A DNA stretch of 47,475 nt. It comes from Herbaspirillum sp. (GTDB taxonomy: Bacteria > Pseudomonadota > Gammaproteobacteria > Burkholderiales > Burkholderiaceae_D). The position numbers and the translations under genes are program-made. The DNA is taken from assembly GCA_028291765.1 (NCBI GenBank), contig JAQGNR010000206.1, positions 1 to 47,475 of the forward strand, in the 5' to 3' direction. The notes beneath the pieces are model-generated. The model saw only the letters and a list, made by a program, of their open reading frames with translations. It did not search any database and was not told where the DNA came from. Every line of letters begins with the position of its first letter. Position 1 is the stretch's first letter. Positions 1 to 8,503 of this stretch are shown here, piece by piece.

Positions 1-2
1 TC

Positions 3-122
3 GCCGGGCTGTCGATTTCGGCGCCGGCCGATCGCTTGCAGGAAGAATGGACAGAAGATCTGATGCAGACTGCCAATCAAATTTCGTTGGCGCTGGGTTA
101 CCTGCCGTCGGCAGCGCCTTGA
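3..122 (+). CDS. IclR-family transcriptional regulator, C-terminal fragment
   Basis: Only the last 39 codons are in the window; the start lies to the left. The fragment begins AGLSISAPADRLQEE and ends ISLALGYLPSAAP before TGA. An 'LS(I/V)S.P..R' stretch followed by a helix closing on 'IS..LGY' is the usual end of the IclR effector-binding domain. IclR proteins are dimeric DNA-binding regulators with an N-terminal winged helix and a C-terminal ligand domain; the DNA-binding part is not visible, so target and ligand cannot be inferred. The family call rests on this short tail alone. Confidence 0.7.
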   Translation, partial: AGLSISAPADRLQEEWTEDLMQTANQISLALGYLPSAAP

Positions 123-140
123 GCGGCGGACACTAAGATG

Positions 141-308
141 TTGTTGCGAAATTAAGGGCAAGGCGCACTGTTGCGGGCTGTGGCGTGATGTTGTGCGCAG
201 TGAAGTAAAGAAGGGAGGTGGCCGCAGGCCGCCGGAATGACATGAACGGAGCACAACAGCCCGCCACATCCCAACTGACGGCTCCGGCACCCAGCACGCC
301 ACAGCCCA
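141..308. repeat. Degenerate copy of a palindromic MITE-like repeat
   Basis: Positions 141-257 match 39813-39930 almost base for base, including the central segment with GGCCGCAGGCC. After GCACAAC (251-257) the right arm is altered: the 20 bases lying between two CAAC direct repeats in the complete copy are missing, so CAAC runs straight into AGCCCGCC. Farther on, CACGCCACAGCCC (295-307) is an inverted match to the left arm at 175-187. The copy lies between the stop codons of two convergent genes (122 and 313). It carries no gene. Confidence 0.75.
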
Positions 309-312
309 CCTT

Positions 313-651
313 TTAAAACTTTCTCTTTGGAGGGGCGGCAATTTTGCACTGTCCCTGATCGGATTTCACTGAGCCGTTGAGATTCACCGTCCGTGTAATG
401 GACAAGTCAATTCTATTGATGACGATGGCATCGAAGCTCACCTTTTCCGGCAAAAAGACCGCAGCATGCTTGCTCACCGCACCGACGCCAGGAATCGAAT
501 AACTGGCGGTCTCATTTTTCTCGTCGAGGATGACCTTCCAGATAACGTCTTCCGTACCATTGGTCATGGCGCAGTCCAGATACACCGTTTCTGCCGCCGC
601 ATGCGCAACAATAGCGAAGCAATATAATCCAGCCGCAAGAATAAACTTCAT
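313..651 (-). CDS. Small secreted protein of unknown function
   Basis: I do not recognise this 112-residue protein. It starts MKFILAAGLYCFAIVAHAAAE, a typical Sec signal peptide (Lys, about 14 hydrophobic residues, small residues around position 20), so a periplasmic or secreted location is likely. The mature part has two Cys, one just after the signal (YLDCAM) and one near the end (GQCKIAAPP), which could form a disulfide across the domain. The rest looks beta-rich and it ends in basic PPKRKF. A GAGG-type ribosome site precedes the ATG at a normal distance, which supports a real gene. It stands alone, convergent with the IclR gene, with the repeat at 141-308 directly after its stop. Confidence 0.6.
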   Translation of the reverse strand: MKFILAAGLYCFAIVAHAAAETVYLDCAMTNGTEDVIWKVILDEKNETASYSIPGVGAVSKHAAVFLPEKVSFDAIVINRIDLSITRTVNLNGSVKSDQGQCKIAAPPKRKF

Positions 652-819
652 ATCGTCTTCCTCGTCTTTAGCGCCGTTATTCGGTTCAGTATAAAGCTAT
701 CCCCCGAAATAGCTGTCAAAATTACATCCCAGAGCAAACATTGATAAAATAATCGTTTTTTTGCTCCTGCTCTTTTTTTCCTTTTCTTTTTCCATACCTC
801 CTTCCTCAAATACCAATCC

Positions 820-2415
820 ATGATCAACACAGCAAGAACCTCAAGAGGTATGGCAGTCGCCCCCCATCATCTGGCCTCGCAAGCGGCGCTGGCAATCTTA
901 CGCAATGGCGGCAATGCCATTGAAGCGATGGTGGCGGCGGCATCGACGATCGCCGTGGTATATCCACACATGAACAGTATTGGCGGCGACGGCTTTTGGC
1001 TGATCGCCAAACCCAATGGCGAGACCATCGCCATCGATGCCTGCGGTGCGGCAGCCAAAGCGATCAGCACCGAAACTTATACCTCGCGCGGCTTAAAGAG
1101 CATTCCGTTTCGCGGACCATTGGCAGCCAATACCGTGGCGGGAACAATCTCCGGCTGGGAATTGGCTTTAAAAATTTCCGCCGAAATGGGCGGCAAGCAA
1201 TCTTTGAACAACTTGCTGGCAGATGCCATTCATTACGCCAGCAGCGGCTTTCCCGTGACCGAAAGCCAGAGCGCACTGACGCTGGCAAAGCTCGGCGAAT
1301 TGCGCGATGTGGCCGGCTTTGCAGAGGTCTTTTTGCCCGGCGGCGCAGTACCGGCGACCGGCAGTAACTTCACTAATCCGAAATTGGCGCTTACCTTGCG
1401 GACGCTGGCCGAGGACGGTCTCGGCAGTTTTTACCGCGGACCGCTGGCAGACAAAATCGCCGCCGATCTGGCCGCCGCCGGCTCGCTGGTCGGCATCGAC
1501 GATTTACACGCGCATCGCGCCGAACTGAAACAGCCTTTACAAGTGGCCCATAGCGCCGGCACGCTGTTCAATACCGCGCCGCCCACACAAGGCCTGGTTT
1601 CGCTGGCCATTCTCGGCCTGCTCGACCGCGCCGGCCTGGCTTCAGTGCAAGCCGACAGCGCCGACCACGTGCATCTGACCGTGGAAGCCACCAAACTGGC
1701 ATTCGGCCTGCGCGATCGCTTCATTACCGATCCGGCGCATATGCAGGTCGATCCGCAAAGTCTGCTGGCGTCCGAGGCGCTGGATAGCCTGGCGCGAAAA
1801 ATCGATATCAACCACGCCGCGCCCTGGGGCGCAGGCAAGGGGCCGGGCGATACGATCTGGATGGGGGTCTGCGATGCCGACGGCTTGGCGGTGTCGTTCA
1901 TTCAAAGTATTTATCACGAGTTCGGCAGCGGCATTGTGCTGCCGAGCACCGGTATCAACTGGCAAAACCGGGGCGCCTCGTTCAGTCTCGATCCGAACCA
2001 TCTCTGTGCGCTGCTGCCCGGCAAGAAACCGTTTCATACGCTCAATCCGGCGGCAGCGCGCCTGCATGACGGACGCGTGATGGTCTACGGCAATATGGGC
2101 GGCGATGGCCAGCCGCAAAGCCAGGCGGCGGTATTTACCCGCCATGTGGTATTCGGGCAAACGCTGCAAACCGCTGTCAGCGCACCGCGCTGGCTGCTGG
2201 GACGTACCTGGGGCGAAAGCTCGGATTCGCTGAAACTGGAGTCGCGCTTTTCACTTGAAACAGTGCAGGCGCTGCGGGCGCGCGGCCATGAAGTCGATGT
2301 GCTGGGCGCTTACGATTCCGCATTCGGCCATGCCGGCGCGATTGTGCGCCATCCGGGCGGCACGCTCGAAGGCGCTTCCGACCCGCGTTCAGACGGTGTT
2401 GTTGCAGCCTTTTAA
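820..2415 (+). CDS. Gamma-glutamyltransferase family protein (Ntn hydrolase)
   Basis: This 531-residue protein belongs to the gamma-glutamyltranspeptidase family, whose members are proenzymes that cleave themselves before a catalytic Thr. The N-terminal half shows ASQAALAILRNGGNAIEA (about 19-36) and the GGDGFW motif (55-60). The likely cleavage site and nucleophile is Thr345 in GDTIWMGVCD, followed by the family's GLAVSFIQS strand. The Gly-rich GNMGGDGQPQSQ segment near residue 430 also fits. No signal peptide is visible, unlike classical periplasmic Ggt, so a cytoplasmic hydrolase or acylase acting on gamma-glutamyl or related amides is as likely as glutathione breakdown. The start at 820 keeps MINTARTSRGM, which resembles family N-termini; a ribosome site there is weak. 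It appears to be a single-gene unit. Confidence 0.8.
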   Translation: MINTARTSRGMAVAPHHLASQAALAILRNGGNAIEAMVAAASTIAVVYPHMNSIGGDGFWLIAKPNGETIAIDACGAAAKAISTETYTSRGLKSIPFRGPLAANTVAGTISGWELALKISAEMGGKQSLNNLLADAIHYASSGFPVTESQSALTLAKLGELRDVAGFAEVFLPGGAVPATGSNFTNPKLALTLRTLAEDGLGSFYRGPLADKIAADLAAAGSLVGIDDLHAHRAELKQPLQVAHSAGTLFNTAPPTQGLVSLAILGLLDRAGLASVQADSADHVHLTVEATKLAFGLRDRFITDPAHMQVDPQSLLASEALDSLARKIDINHAAPWGAGKGPGDTIWMGVCDADGLAVSFIQSIYHEFGSGIVLPSTGINWQNRGASFSLDPNHLCALLPGKKPFHTLNPAAARLHDGRVMVYGNMGGDGQPQSQAAVFTRHVVFGQTLQTAVSAPRWLLGRTWGESSDSLKLESRFSLETVQALRARGHEVDVLGAYDSAFGHAGAIVRHPGGTLEGASDPRSDGVVAAF

Positions 2416-2453
2416 GCCGCCGCGGCCCCTGCTATAGCCGCCCGTCCCGATGT

Positions 2454-2459
2454 TATAAT
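2454..2459 (+). promoter_or_regulatory. Candidate -10 element upstream of miaB
   Basis: A perfect TATAAT lies about 190 bases before the miaB start in the otherwise G+C-rich gap after the gamma-glutamyltransferase gene. No good -35 sequence is visible at the right distance, so this is a tentative promoter for the miaB-phoH-ybeY-corC-lnt group. Confidence 0.35.
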
Positions 2460-2595
2460 CGCGCATCCCCGGCTTGCGCCCGCGCACTGCGCGCGCAAGC
2501 CTTGCCGCCCCCTCCGTTGTTTCCGTTTCTCCTGCTTGAAAGCGCTTTGCTTTATGGGAGGATCGACTATTCGCAGCAGCAATTCTGGCCTGGGG

Positions 2596-2625
2596 CGGGT
2601 TGCAGCGGGTTGCAGCGGGTTGCAG
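2596..2625. repeat. Three-copy 10-bp tandem repeat before miaB
   Basis: CGGGTTGCAG occurs three times in perfect tandem (2596-2605, 2606-2615, 2616-2625). The array ends 19 bases before the miaB ATG. Copy-number change here would alter the miaB leader but not its reading frame. Confidence 0.85.
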
Positions 2626-2644
2626 ATTAATCATCAAAAAGACC

Positions 2645-3997
2645 ATGCAGAAAAAACTTTTCATCAAAACCTTCGGCTGCCAAATGAACGAGTACGACTC
2701 GGACAAGATGGCCGATGTGCTCAATCTGTCCGACGGCCTGGTGAAAACCGATCGTCCGGAAGATGCCGATATCATTTTGCTCAATACCTGCTCGGTGCGC
2801 GAAAAAGCGCAGGAAAAAGTATTTTCGGATCTGGGCCGTCTGCGTGAATTGAAATTGAAAAACCCGGATTTGCTGATCGGCGTCGGCGGCTGCGTTGCCT
2901 CGCAGGAAGGCGCTGCCATCGTCAAGCGCGCGCCATATGTCGATATGGTGTTCGGGCCGCAAACCCTGCACCGGCTGCCGCAGATGATCAACGAACGCCG
3001 CAGCAGCGGCCGGGCGCAGGTCGATATCAGTTTTCCTGAAATCGAAAAATTCGATCACATGCCGCCGGCCAAAGTCGACGGCGCGACGGCGTTTGTGTCG
3101 ATCATGGAAGGCTGCAGCAAGTATTGCAGCTACTGTGTGGTGCCTTACACCCGCGGTGAAGAAGTGTCGCGGCCGTTCGACGATGTGCTCACCGAAGTGG
3201 CCGGACTGGCCGAACAGGGCGTCAAGGAAATCACGCTGCTGGGACAAAACGTCAACGCGTATCGCGGCACCATGGTCGATCACCGCGGCCTATCCGAAAT
3301 GGCCGACTTTGCACTGCTCATCGAATATATCGCCGACATTCCCGGCATCGAGCGGATCCGCTTTGTGACCAGCCATCCGAAAGAATTCACGCAGCGCCTG
3401 ATCGATACCTACGCCAAGGTGCCGAAACTGGTCGATCATCTGTATCTGCCGGCGCAGCACGGTTCGGATCGCATTCTGGCCGCAATGAAGCGCGGCTATA
3501 CCTCGCTGGAATATAAATCGGTACTGCGCCGTCTGCGCGAAGTACGGCCCAATATTGCCGTTTCCAGCGATTTCATCGTCGGCTTTCCCGGCGAAACCGA
3601 GGAAGATTTCGCCGCACTCATGAAGTTGATTACCGACATCGGCTACGACAGCAGCTTCAGCTTCATCTACAGCCCCCGCCCCGGCACACCGGCGGCCAAT
3701 CTGACCGACGACACGCCTTACGAAATCAAGCTGCAACGTCTGCAGCATTTGCAAGCGGTCGTGCAGCAAAGCGCCGACCGCATCAGTGAGCAGATGGTCG
3801 GCACCGTTCAGCGCATTCTGGTCGAAGGACCGTCCAAAAAAGATCCCGGCGAAATGCAGGGCCGCACCGAAAATAATCGTGTGGTCAATTTCGACGGCGG
3901 TCCGAACGGCATGCGGCTGATCGGCCAGTTGATCGATGTCAATATCCTGCTGTCTTATTCCTATTCGCTGCGCGGTGAAGTTGTCGTCAAACAATAA
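2645..3997 (+). CDS. miaB: tRNA-2-methylthio-N6-isopentenyladenosine synthase MiaB
   Basis: MiaB is a radical-SAM methylthiotransferase that converts i6A37 to ms2i6A37 in tRNAs reading codons that start with U. The 450-residue protein has the N-terminal cluster cysteines Cys12 ([11 protein letters not shown]), Cys49 ([12 protein letters not shown]) and Cys83 (GVGGCVAS). The radical-SAM triad is Cys157, Cys161 and Cys164 (CSKYCSYC), followed by VVPYTRG. A TRAM-like RNA-binding domain ends the protein. Length and motifs match the family. I chose the ATG at 2645 because [16 protein letters not shown] aligns with MiaB N-termini; an upstream TTG frame at 2600 would translate the tandem repeat and is unlikely. 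It leads the miaB-phoH-ybeY-corC-lnt order common in proteobacteria. Confidence 0.96.
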   Translation: MQKKLFIKTFGCQMNEYDSDKMADVLNLSDGLVKTDRPEDADIILLNTCSVREKAQEKVFSDLGRLRELKLKNPDLLIGVGGCVASQEGAAIVKRAPYVDMVFGPQTLHRLPQMINERRSSGRAQVDISFPEIEKFDHMPPAKVDGATAFVSIMEGCSKYCSYCVVPYTRGEEVSRPFDDVLTEVAGLAEQGVKEITLLGQNVNAYRGTMVDHRGLSEMADFALLIEYIADIPGIERIRFVTSHPKEFTQRLIDTYAKVPKLVDHLYLPAQHGSDRILAAMKRGYTSLEYKSVLRRLREVRPNIAVSSDFIVGFPGETEEDFAALMKLITDIGYDSSFSFIYSPRPGTPAANLTDDTPYEIKLQRLQHLQAVVQQSADRISEQMVGTVQRILVEGPSKKDPGEMQGRTENNRVVNFDGGPNGMRLIGQLIDVNILLSYSYSLRGEVVVKQ

Positions 3998-4036
3998 ACG
4001 AATCACAGCAACGAATTACAGAAACGAATCACAGCA
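3998..4036. repeat. Three-copy 13-bp tandem repeat between miaB and phoH
   Basis: Directly after the miaB stop, the unit ACGAATCACAGCA is repeated three times (3998-4010, 4011-4023, 4024-4036); the middle copy has two substitutions (ACGAATTACAGAA). The array ends 18 bases before the TTG start of phoH. Confidence 0.85.
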
Positions 4037-4054
4037 AAATCCACAGGCCCCATA

Positions 4055-5152
4055 TTGAAAACATCCACTGACCCGCAATTCTTTATCCCGAGTCCGCTCG
4101 ACAATCGGCGTCTGGCGCATCTGTGCGGGCCGCTGGATGAGAATCTGCGGCAGATTTCCGCGGCGCTGGATGTCACGCTGTTCAGGCGGGGCGAAAAATT
4201 TATCGCCAGCGGCGGCAATGCTCTGCGCGCAACGGAAATTCTCGAACAGTTTTATGCCTTGGCCGACAAGCCGATCTCGGTTGAAGATATCCAGCTGGCC
4301 TTAGTCGAGCTGCGCGCCGGCGCCGAACCGGATGAAGTATTTGCGGAGGCGCCGGCCATCGGCGTCAAGGATGCTTCCGAATTCGAATTCCCGGTACTGA
4401 AGACGCGCCGCCACGATCTGCGCGGCCGCACGCCGCATCAAAATCAATATATCCGCTCGATTCTGGAGCACGACATTACCTTCGGCATCGGTCCGGCCGG
4501 CACCGGTAAAACCTATCTGGCAGTCGCTTGCGCGGTGGATGCGCTGGAACGCGATGCCGTCAAAAAAATCGTGCTGACGCGTCCTGCCGTGGAAGCCGGC
4601 GAACGTCTCGGTTTCCTGCCCGGCGATCTGGCGCAAAAGATCGATCCCTATCTGCGGCCGCTCTACGATGCCTTGTACGATCTGCTGGGCTTCGACCGCA
4701 CCCAGAAAATGTTTGAGAAACAAGCCATTGAAATCGCCCCGCTGGCGTATATGCGCGGACGCACGCTCAATCACGCATTCATCATTCTGGATGAAGCGCA
4801 AAACACCACAACCGAGCAAATGAAGATGTTCCTGACCCGCATCGGTTTCGGCAGCAAAGCCGTGGTCACCGGCGACATCACGCAGATCGATTTGCATGCG
4901 GGCCAACGCAGCGGCCTGGTCGATGCCGCGCAAATATTGCACAACGTGCGCGGCATCGCGTTCTCGCAATTCAGCAGCAAAGATGTAGTGCGTCATCCGC
5001 TGGTCGGCCGTATCGTCGATGCCTATGAAGCCGCGGCCGAACATAAAGCCGCCGCACACACCACGGCTGCCATCGCAAAAAACACCGCAAACGGCAGCGT
5101 CGGCATCACCAAATCGGCTCGTCCCAGAAATGCCCATGCCGTCAAAAAATAA
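4055..5152 (+). CDS. phoH: PhoH family ATPase (PhoL/YbeZ type)
   Basis: This is a cytoplasmic PhoH-like P-loop ATPase of 365 residues. Its partner in the conserved cluster is YbeY, and the pair is linked to RNA and ribosome processing. Walker A is GPAGTGKT (146-153) and Walker B is IILDEAQN (about 243-250). LTRPAVEAGERLGFLPGD and VVTGDITQIDL are further family motifs. The N-terminal 110 residues form the usual RRGEKF-type nucleic-acid-binding region. The start is a TTG at 4055; PSPLDNRRLAHLCGPLDENL just after it matches homologues, and no ATG fits. The C-terminus has an Ala-rich tail that overlaps the ybeY start by 17 bases, suggesting translational coupling. Confidence 0.92.
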   Translation: MKTSTDPQFFIPSPLDNRRLAHLCGPLDENLRQISAALDVTLFRRGEKFIASGGNALRATEILEQFYALADKPISVEDIQLALVELRAGAEPDEVFAEAPAIGVKDASEFEFPVLKTRRHDLRGRTPHQNQYIRSILEHDITFGIGPAGTGKTYLAVACAVDALERDAVKKIVLTRPAVEAGERLGFLPGDLAQKIDPYLRPLYDALYDLLGFDRTQKMFEKQAIEIAPLAYMRGRTLNHAFIILDEAQNTTTEQMKMFLTRIGFGSKAVVTGDITQIDLHAGQRSGLVDAAQILHNVRGIAFSQFSSKDVVRHPLVGRIVDAYEAAAEHKAAAHTTAAIAKNTANGSVGITKSARPRNAHAVKK

Positions 5153-5633
5153 ACTCTCGCTGTCGGTGCAATATCCTGATCCGCGCCTGAAAACGATCTT
5201 GTCGCGTAGCGCTATCCGGCGCTGGGTGCAAAGCGCGCTGTTTGCGCCTGCCGAATTAACGATCCGTTTTGTCGATGCCGCCGAAGGACAGGCTTTGAAC
5301 CGCGATTACCGCGGCAAGGATTACGCCACCAATGTGCTGACCTTCGCCTATAGCGAAGATGGGGGCAATGAAGACCTTGCAGAGAGTGCCGTGACACGGG
5401 CCGATATCGTGCTTTGCACCGATGTGCTGCAGCGCGAAGCGAAGGAACAGGGCAAGACGCTTGAACATCATGCGGTTCATCTGATTGTGCACGGCGTATT
5501 GCACGCGCAAGGCTACGATCATGAAACCGATTCAGAAGCGGCGGAAATGGAACAGATCGAAATCGAATTGCTGGCGGCGCTGCGGATTCCGAATCCCTAT
5601 GCACAGGATGCCGGCGCGCGATCGCTTAAATAA
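5136..5633 (+). CDS. ybeY: Endoribonuclease YbeY
   Basis: YbeY is a zinc-dependent protein needed for 16S rRNA 3'-end maturation and 70S ribosome quality control. The zinc motif HGVLHAQGYDH supplies His119, His123 and His129 in this 165-residue reading. ATNVLTFAY (about 64-72) is the other conserved block. The reading frame is open well upstream inside phoH, but homologues begin close to the sequence SLSVQYPDPRLK, so I use the ATG at 5136; the in-frame ATG at 5130 is equally possible. It overlaps the end of phoH and is followed by a clear terminator. Confidence 0.93.
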   Translation: MPSKNKLSLSVQYPDPRLKTILSRSAIRRWVQSALFAPAELTIRFVDAAEGQALNRDYRGKDYATNVLTFAYSEDGGNEDLAESAVTRADIVLCTDVLQREAKEQGKTLEHHAVHLIVHGVLHAQGYDHETDSEAAEMEQIEIELLAALRIPNPYAQDAGARSLK

Positions 5634-5677
5634 TATTAAGTAATAGCTAGGCAATAGCTGGGCAATTGCGGTGCAAC

Positions 5678-5716
5678 TGCACGCAAAATGCACTTATTTT
5701 GCGTGCATTTTGTCTT
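5678..5716 (+). terminator. Rho-independent terminator after ybeY
   Basis: TGCACGCAAAAT and ATTTTGCGTGCA form a hairpin of about 12 base pairs (5678-5707), followed by TTTTGTCTT. It lies 45 bases after the ybeY stop and separates miaB-phoH-ybeY from corC-lnt. Confidence 0.75.
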
Positions 5717-5800
5717 AATACGGTGCGATCCGGCGCTTAACATTCCGGGGCGCGCCGCTATTTCACAACACTCTGCCGCTTCCAGCTGCGATCTATAGAC

Positions 5801-5828
5801 TTGTCACATATTTGTTGTATCCTATTGT
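5801..5828 (+). promoter_or_regulatory. Candidate sigma-70 promoter for corC-lnt
   Basis: TTGTCA (5801-5806) and TATTGT (5823-5828) are 16 bases apart and lie just upstream of corC, after the ybeY terminator. The match is moderate. Confidence 0.4.
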
Positions 5829-5861
5829 GAATCAAAACTCTGTCCCCTCGGCTCACGCCAT

Positions 5862-6746
5862 ATGCAAGAACTTCCCAGTAGTACCAAATCCGACGCAAAA
5901 CCCCATCGTTCATTATTTGAACGCCTGACCGCTCTCATATCGCCCGAACCGGAAAACCGCGCAGAACTGCTCGATGTACTGCAGGATGCGCACGCACGCA
6001 ACCTGATCGATGCCGATGCCTTATCGATGATCGAAGGCGTCTTTCAGGTCTCCGATCTGTCGGTGCGCGACATCATGGTGCCGCGCTCGCAAATGGATGT
6101 CATCAACATTAACGAACCGATCGAAAGCTGGATGCCGACCGTGCTGAGTACGGCCCACTCGCGCTTTCCCGCGGTCGAAGACGAACGCGACAATGTTATC
6201 GGCATTCTGTTGGCCAAGGATTTATTGCGGTATTACGCCCATGAATCATTCGACGTGCGCGCGATATTGCGGCCGGCAGTCTTCATTCCGGAATCGAAAC
6301 GCCTGAATGTCCTGCTGCGCGATTTCCGCTCCAATCGCAATCACATGGCGATCGTGGTCGATGAATACGGCGGCGTCGCCGGTCTGATCACGATTGAAGA
6401 TGTGCTGGAACAGATCGTCGGGGATATCGAGGACGAATACGATATCGACGAAGACAAGGATGACATCATTCCGATCAAGGATGGCGAACACGGCCCGCGC
6501 TGGCGCATTAAGGGCTTGACCGAAATTGCGCATTGCAACGAAGTGATCGGCGCATCTTTGTTCGATGAAGAAGCCCATACCATCGGCGGCTTGATCGCCA
6601 ATCATCTGAGCCGGGTGCCGGTCAAAGGCGATCAGCTTGAGCTGGACGGCATCCGCTTCCAGGTGGCAATGGCCGATGCGCGCCAGGTACATCTGATCCT
6701 GGCCGAACGATTAGTCAACGCGAACGCAGATCTGGATCTGTTCTGA
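5862..6746 (+). CDS. corC: CorC/HlyC family CBS-domain protein
   Basis: This 294-residue cytoplasmic protein carries two CBS domains (about residues 65-185) and a C-terminal CorC_HlyC domain. The DIMVPRSQMDVI and VVDEYGGVAGLITIEDVLEQIVGDIEDE stretches are typical. The family was linked to Mg/Co efflux with CorA, but in this cluster its exact role is uncertain. There is no transmembrane segment, unlike the longer CNNM-type proteins. It ends in TGATG, where its stop overlaps the lnt start by one base, so the two genes are translationally coupled. The acidic run between the CBS pair and the C-terminal domain (DEYDIDEDKDD) is normal for the family. Confidence 0.9.
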   Translation: MQELPSSTKSDAKPHRSLFERLTALISPEPENRAELLDVLQDAHARNLIDADALSMIEGVFQVSDLSVRDIMVPRSQMDVININEPIESWMPTVLSTAHSRFPAVEDERDNVIGILLAKDLLRYYAHESFDVRAILRPAVFIPESKRLNVLLRDFRSNRNHMAIVVDEYGGVAGLITIEDVLEQIVGDIEDEYDIDEDKDDIIPIKDGEHGPRWRIKGLTEIAHCNEVIGASLFDEEAHTIGGLIANHLSRVPVKGDQLELDGIRFQVAMADARQVHLILAERLVNANADLDLF

Positions 6747-8341
6747 TGCACTCTGCGGTAAAACCGGCGCCGGTGCTTGCTTTGCCTGCGTTGCCTCTGT
6801 CGCTTTTTTTATCGACGCTGCTGGCCGGCGCCTGCAATGTGCTGGCGTTCGCCCCTTTCCATATATGGCCGATCCAGATTCTCGCCCAGGCCTGGCTATT
6901 CCTTCAAATCACGCTGCATCCGAGCCGCCGGCGCAGTTTCATGCTGGGCTGGACTTACGGTTTCGGCTGGGCTGCGTGCGGCGTGTATTGGCTTTACATC
7001 AGCATGCATACGTATGGCGGCATGGTCAGCTGGATGGCCGCGCTGGCGGTGGCTTTACTGGCATTATTTGTCGGTCTTTATAGTGCGCTGGCGCTGGCCC
7101 TGGCCAGTACCTTGCGACGGCGCTGGCGCTGCGCCGACGCCGCCACGCTATTGCTGCTGCTGCCGGCGTTATGGGCCCTCTCCGAATGGGCGCGCGGGTG
7201 GATTTTTACCGGATTTCCATGGCTCATAGGCGGTTATGCCCATAGTGTAGGACCGCTCAAGGGCTATGCGCCGCTGCTGGGCGTATACGGCATCGGCTGG
7301 ATCGCGGCGATCGTTGCCGGTTGCTGCGCGCTGGCGATCATCCGACGCAGCGCTGCTTTGAATTGGGGTTCCACCGTCAAACCGCTGACAGTAGCCTGCA
7401 TTCTCTTGCTGGCCGGCGCCGCTCTGCATAACATCAACTGGACCCGGCCCCGCGGCGCACCGATCAGCGTGCGCCTGTTGCAAGGCGACATCGCGCAGGA
7501 GACCAAGTTTTCCGAAGATGCCGTGATGGCGACGCTGCGATCCTACGATGCGGCGATCCGCAGTGCGCCGGCAGATCTGATCGCCACACCCGAAACCGCG
7601 ATCCCGCTGTTGCCGCAGCAACTGCCGCCCGGCTATCTGGCAAGTCTGGCCGATTATGCGAAAAACTCCGGCAGCCATCTGGCGCTGGGCATACCCTTGT
7701 CCGACGGCCCCGGCATGTACAGCAATAGCGTCATCGCGTTCCCGCCAACCGCAGCAGCGCGCTTCGGCCAACCGGCCGTCACCTACCGCTACGATAAACA
7801 TCATCTGGTCCCGTTCGGCGAATTCGTCCCGCTCGGCTTCCACTGGTTCGTCGATATGATGCACATCCCGTTGGGCGATATGACGCGCGGCGGCGTATTG
7901 CAGTCGCCCTTTGCCGTCAAAGATCAATGGATCATGCCCAATATCTGTTACGAAGACTTATTCGGCGAAGAAATTGCGGCGCAACTGGGTATGGCCTTTT
8001 TTGCCGGCGAACCGCAGGCCAGCATCTTGCTGAATGTCTCGAATATCGCCTGGTTCGGCGATTCCATTGCATTACCGCAACATTTACAGATTTCGCAAAT
8101 GCGGGCACTGGAAAGCGGACGCCCGATGCTGCGCGCAACCAATACGGGCGCCACCGCCATCATCGATCCCAAAGGCGTTATCACGGCCGAGCTGCCGCCC
8201 TACACCATCGGCACATTGACCGCGCAGGTACAGGGTTATCAGGGATGGACGCCCTATATGCTGGCCGGCAACAAGCTGATTCTGGCGCTGGCATTGCTGG
8301 CGCTGGCGTGGGCCTGGCTGCGCTCCCGGCGCGCGCGATGA
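6746..8341 (+). CDS. lnt: Apolipoprotein N-acyltransferase Lnt
   Basis: Lnt adds the third acyl chain to the N-terminal Cys of lipoproteins in the inner membrane, the last step before Lol sorting. The protein has 531 residues. The N-terminal 230 residues contain about six hydrophobic segments, and a periplasmic nitrilase-like domain follows. The catalytic triad is visible as Glu283 (ATPETAIPLL), Lys351 (RYDKHHLVPFGE) and Cys401 (NICYEDLFGEE). A final hydrophobic helix ends in basic RSRRAR. The length is normal. It overlaps corC by one base, as in many proteobacteria. Confidence 0.95.
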   Translation: MHSAVKPAPVLALPALPLSLFLSTLLAGACNVLAFAPFHIWPIQILAQAWLFLQITLHPSRRRSFMLGWTYGFGWAACGVYWLYISMHTYGGMVSWMAALAVALLALFVGLYSALALALASTLRRRWRCADAATLLLLLPALWALSEWARGWIFTGFPWLIGGYAHSVGPLKGYAPLLGVYGIGWIAAIVAGCCALAIIRRSAALNWGSTVKPLTVACILLLAGAALHNINWTRPRGAPISVRLLQGDIAQETKFSEDAVMATLRSYDAAIRSAPADLIATPETAIPLLPQQLPPGYLASLADYAKNSGSHLALGIPLSDGPGMYSNSVIAFPPTAAARFGQPAVTYRYDKHHLVPFGEFVPLGFHWFVDMMHIPLGDMTRGGVLQSPFAVKDQWIMPNICYEDLFGEEIAAQLGMAFFAGEPQASILLNVSNIAWFGDSIALPQHLQISQMRALESGRPMLRATNTGATAIIDPKGVITAELPPYTIGTLTAQVQGYQGWTPYMLAGNKLILALALLALAWAWLRSRRAR

Positions 8342-8503
8342 GTGGCATCGCCTGAAGCGCCTCGTTTGATGTGAGTTTGATGCGAGTTTGAGGTAATGCT
8401 GACAGTAATTCGGCCCTATTTAGCCCGCAATACGACGGCGTGAGGCAGCAAAACCCGCTAAAATTCAAGGTTTTAGCAAACCAGCAGGCCGGATCTCAAC
8501 ACG

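Noticed and set aside
152..349. A 65-codon minus-strand reading frame across the palindromic repeat
   Set aside because: It lies within the repeat and the end of another gene, and has no domain or ribosome site.
648..830. A 60-codon minus-strand frame upstream of the small secreted protein
   Set aside because: Lys/Arg-rich translation of A+T-rich intergenic DNA with no start signal; more likely promoter region for the flanking genes.
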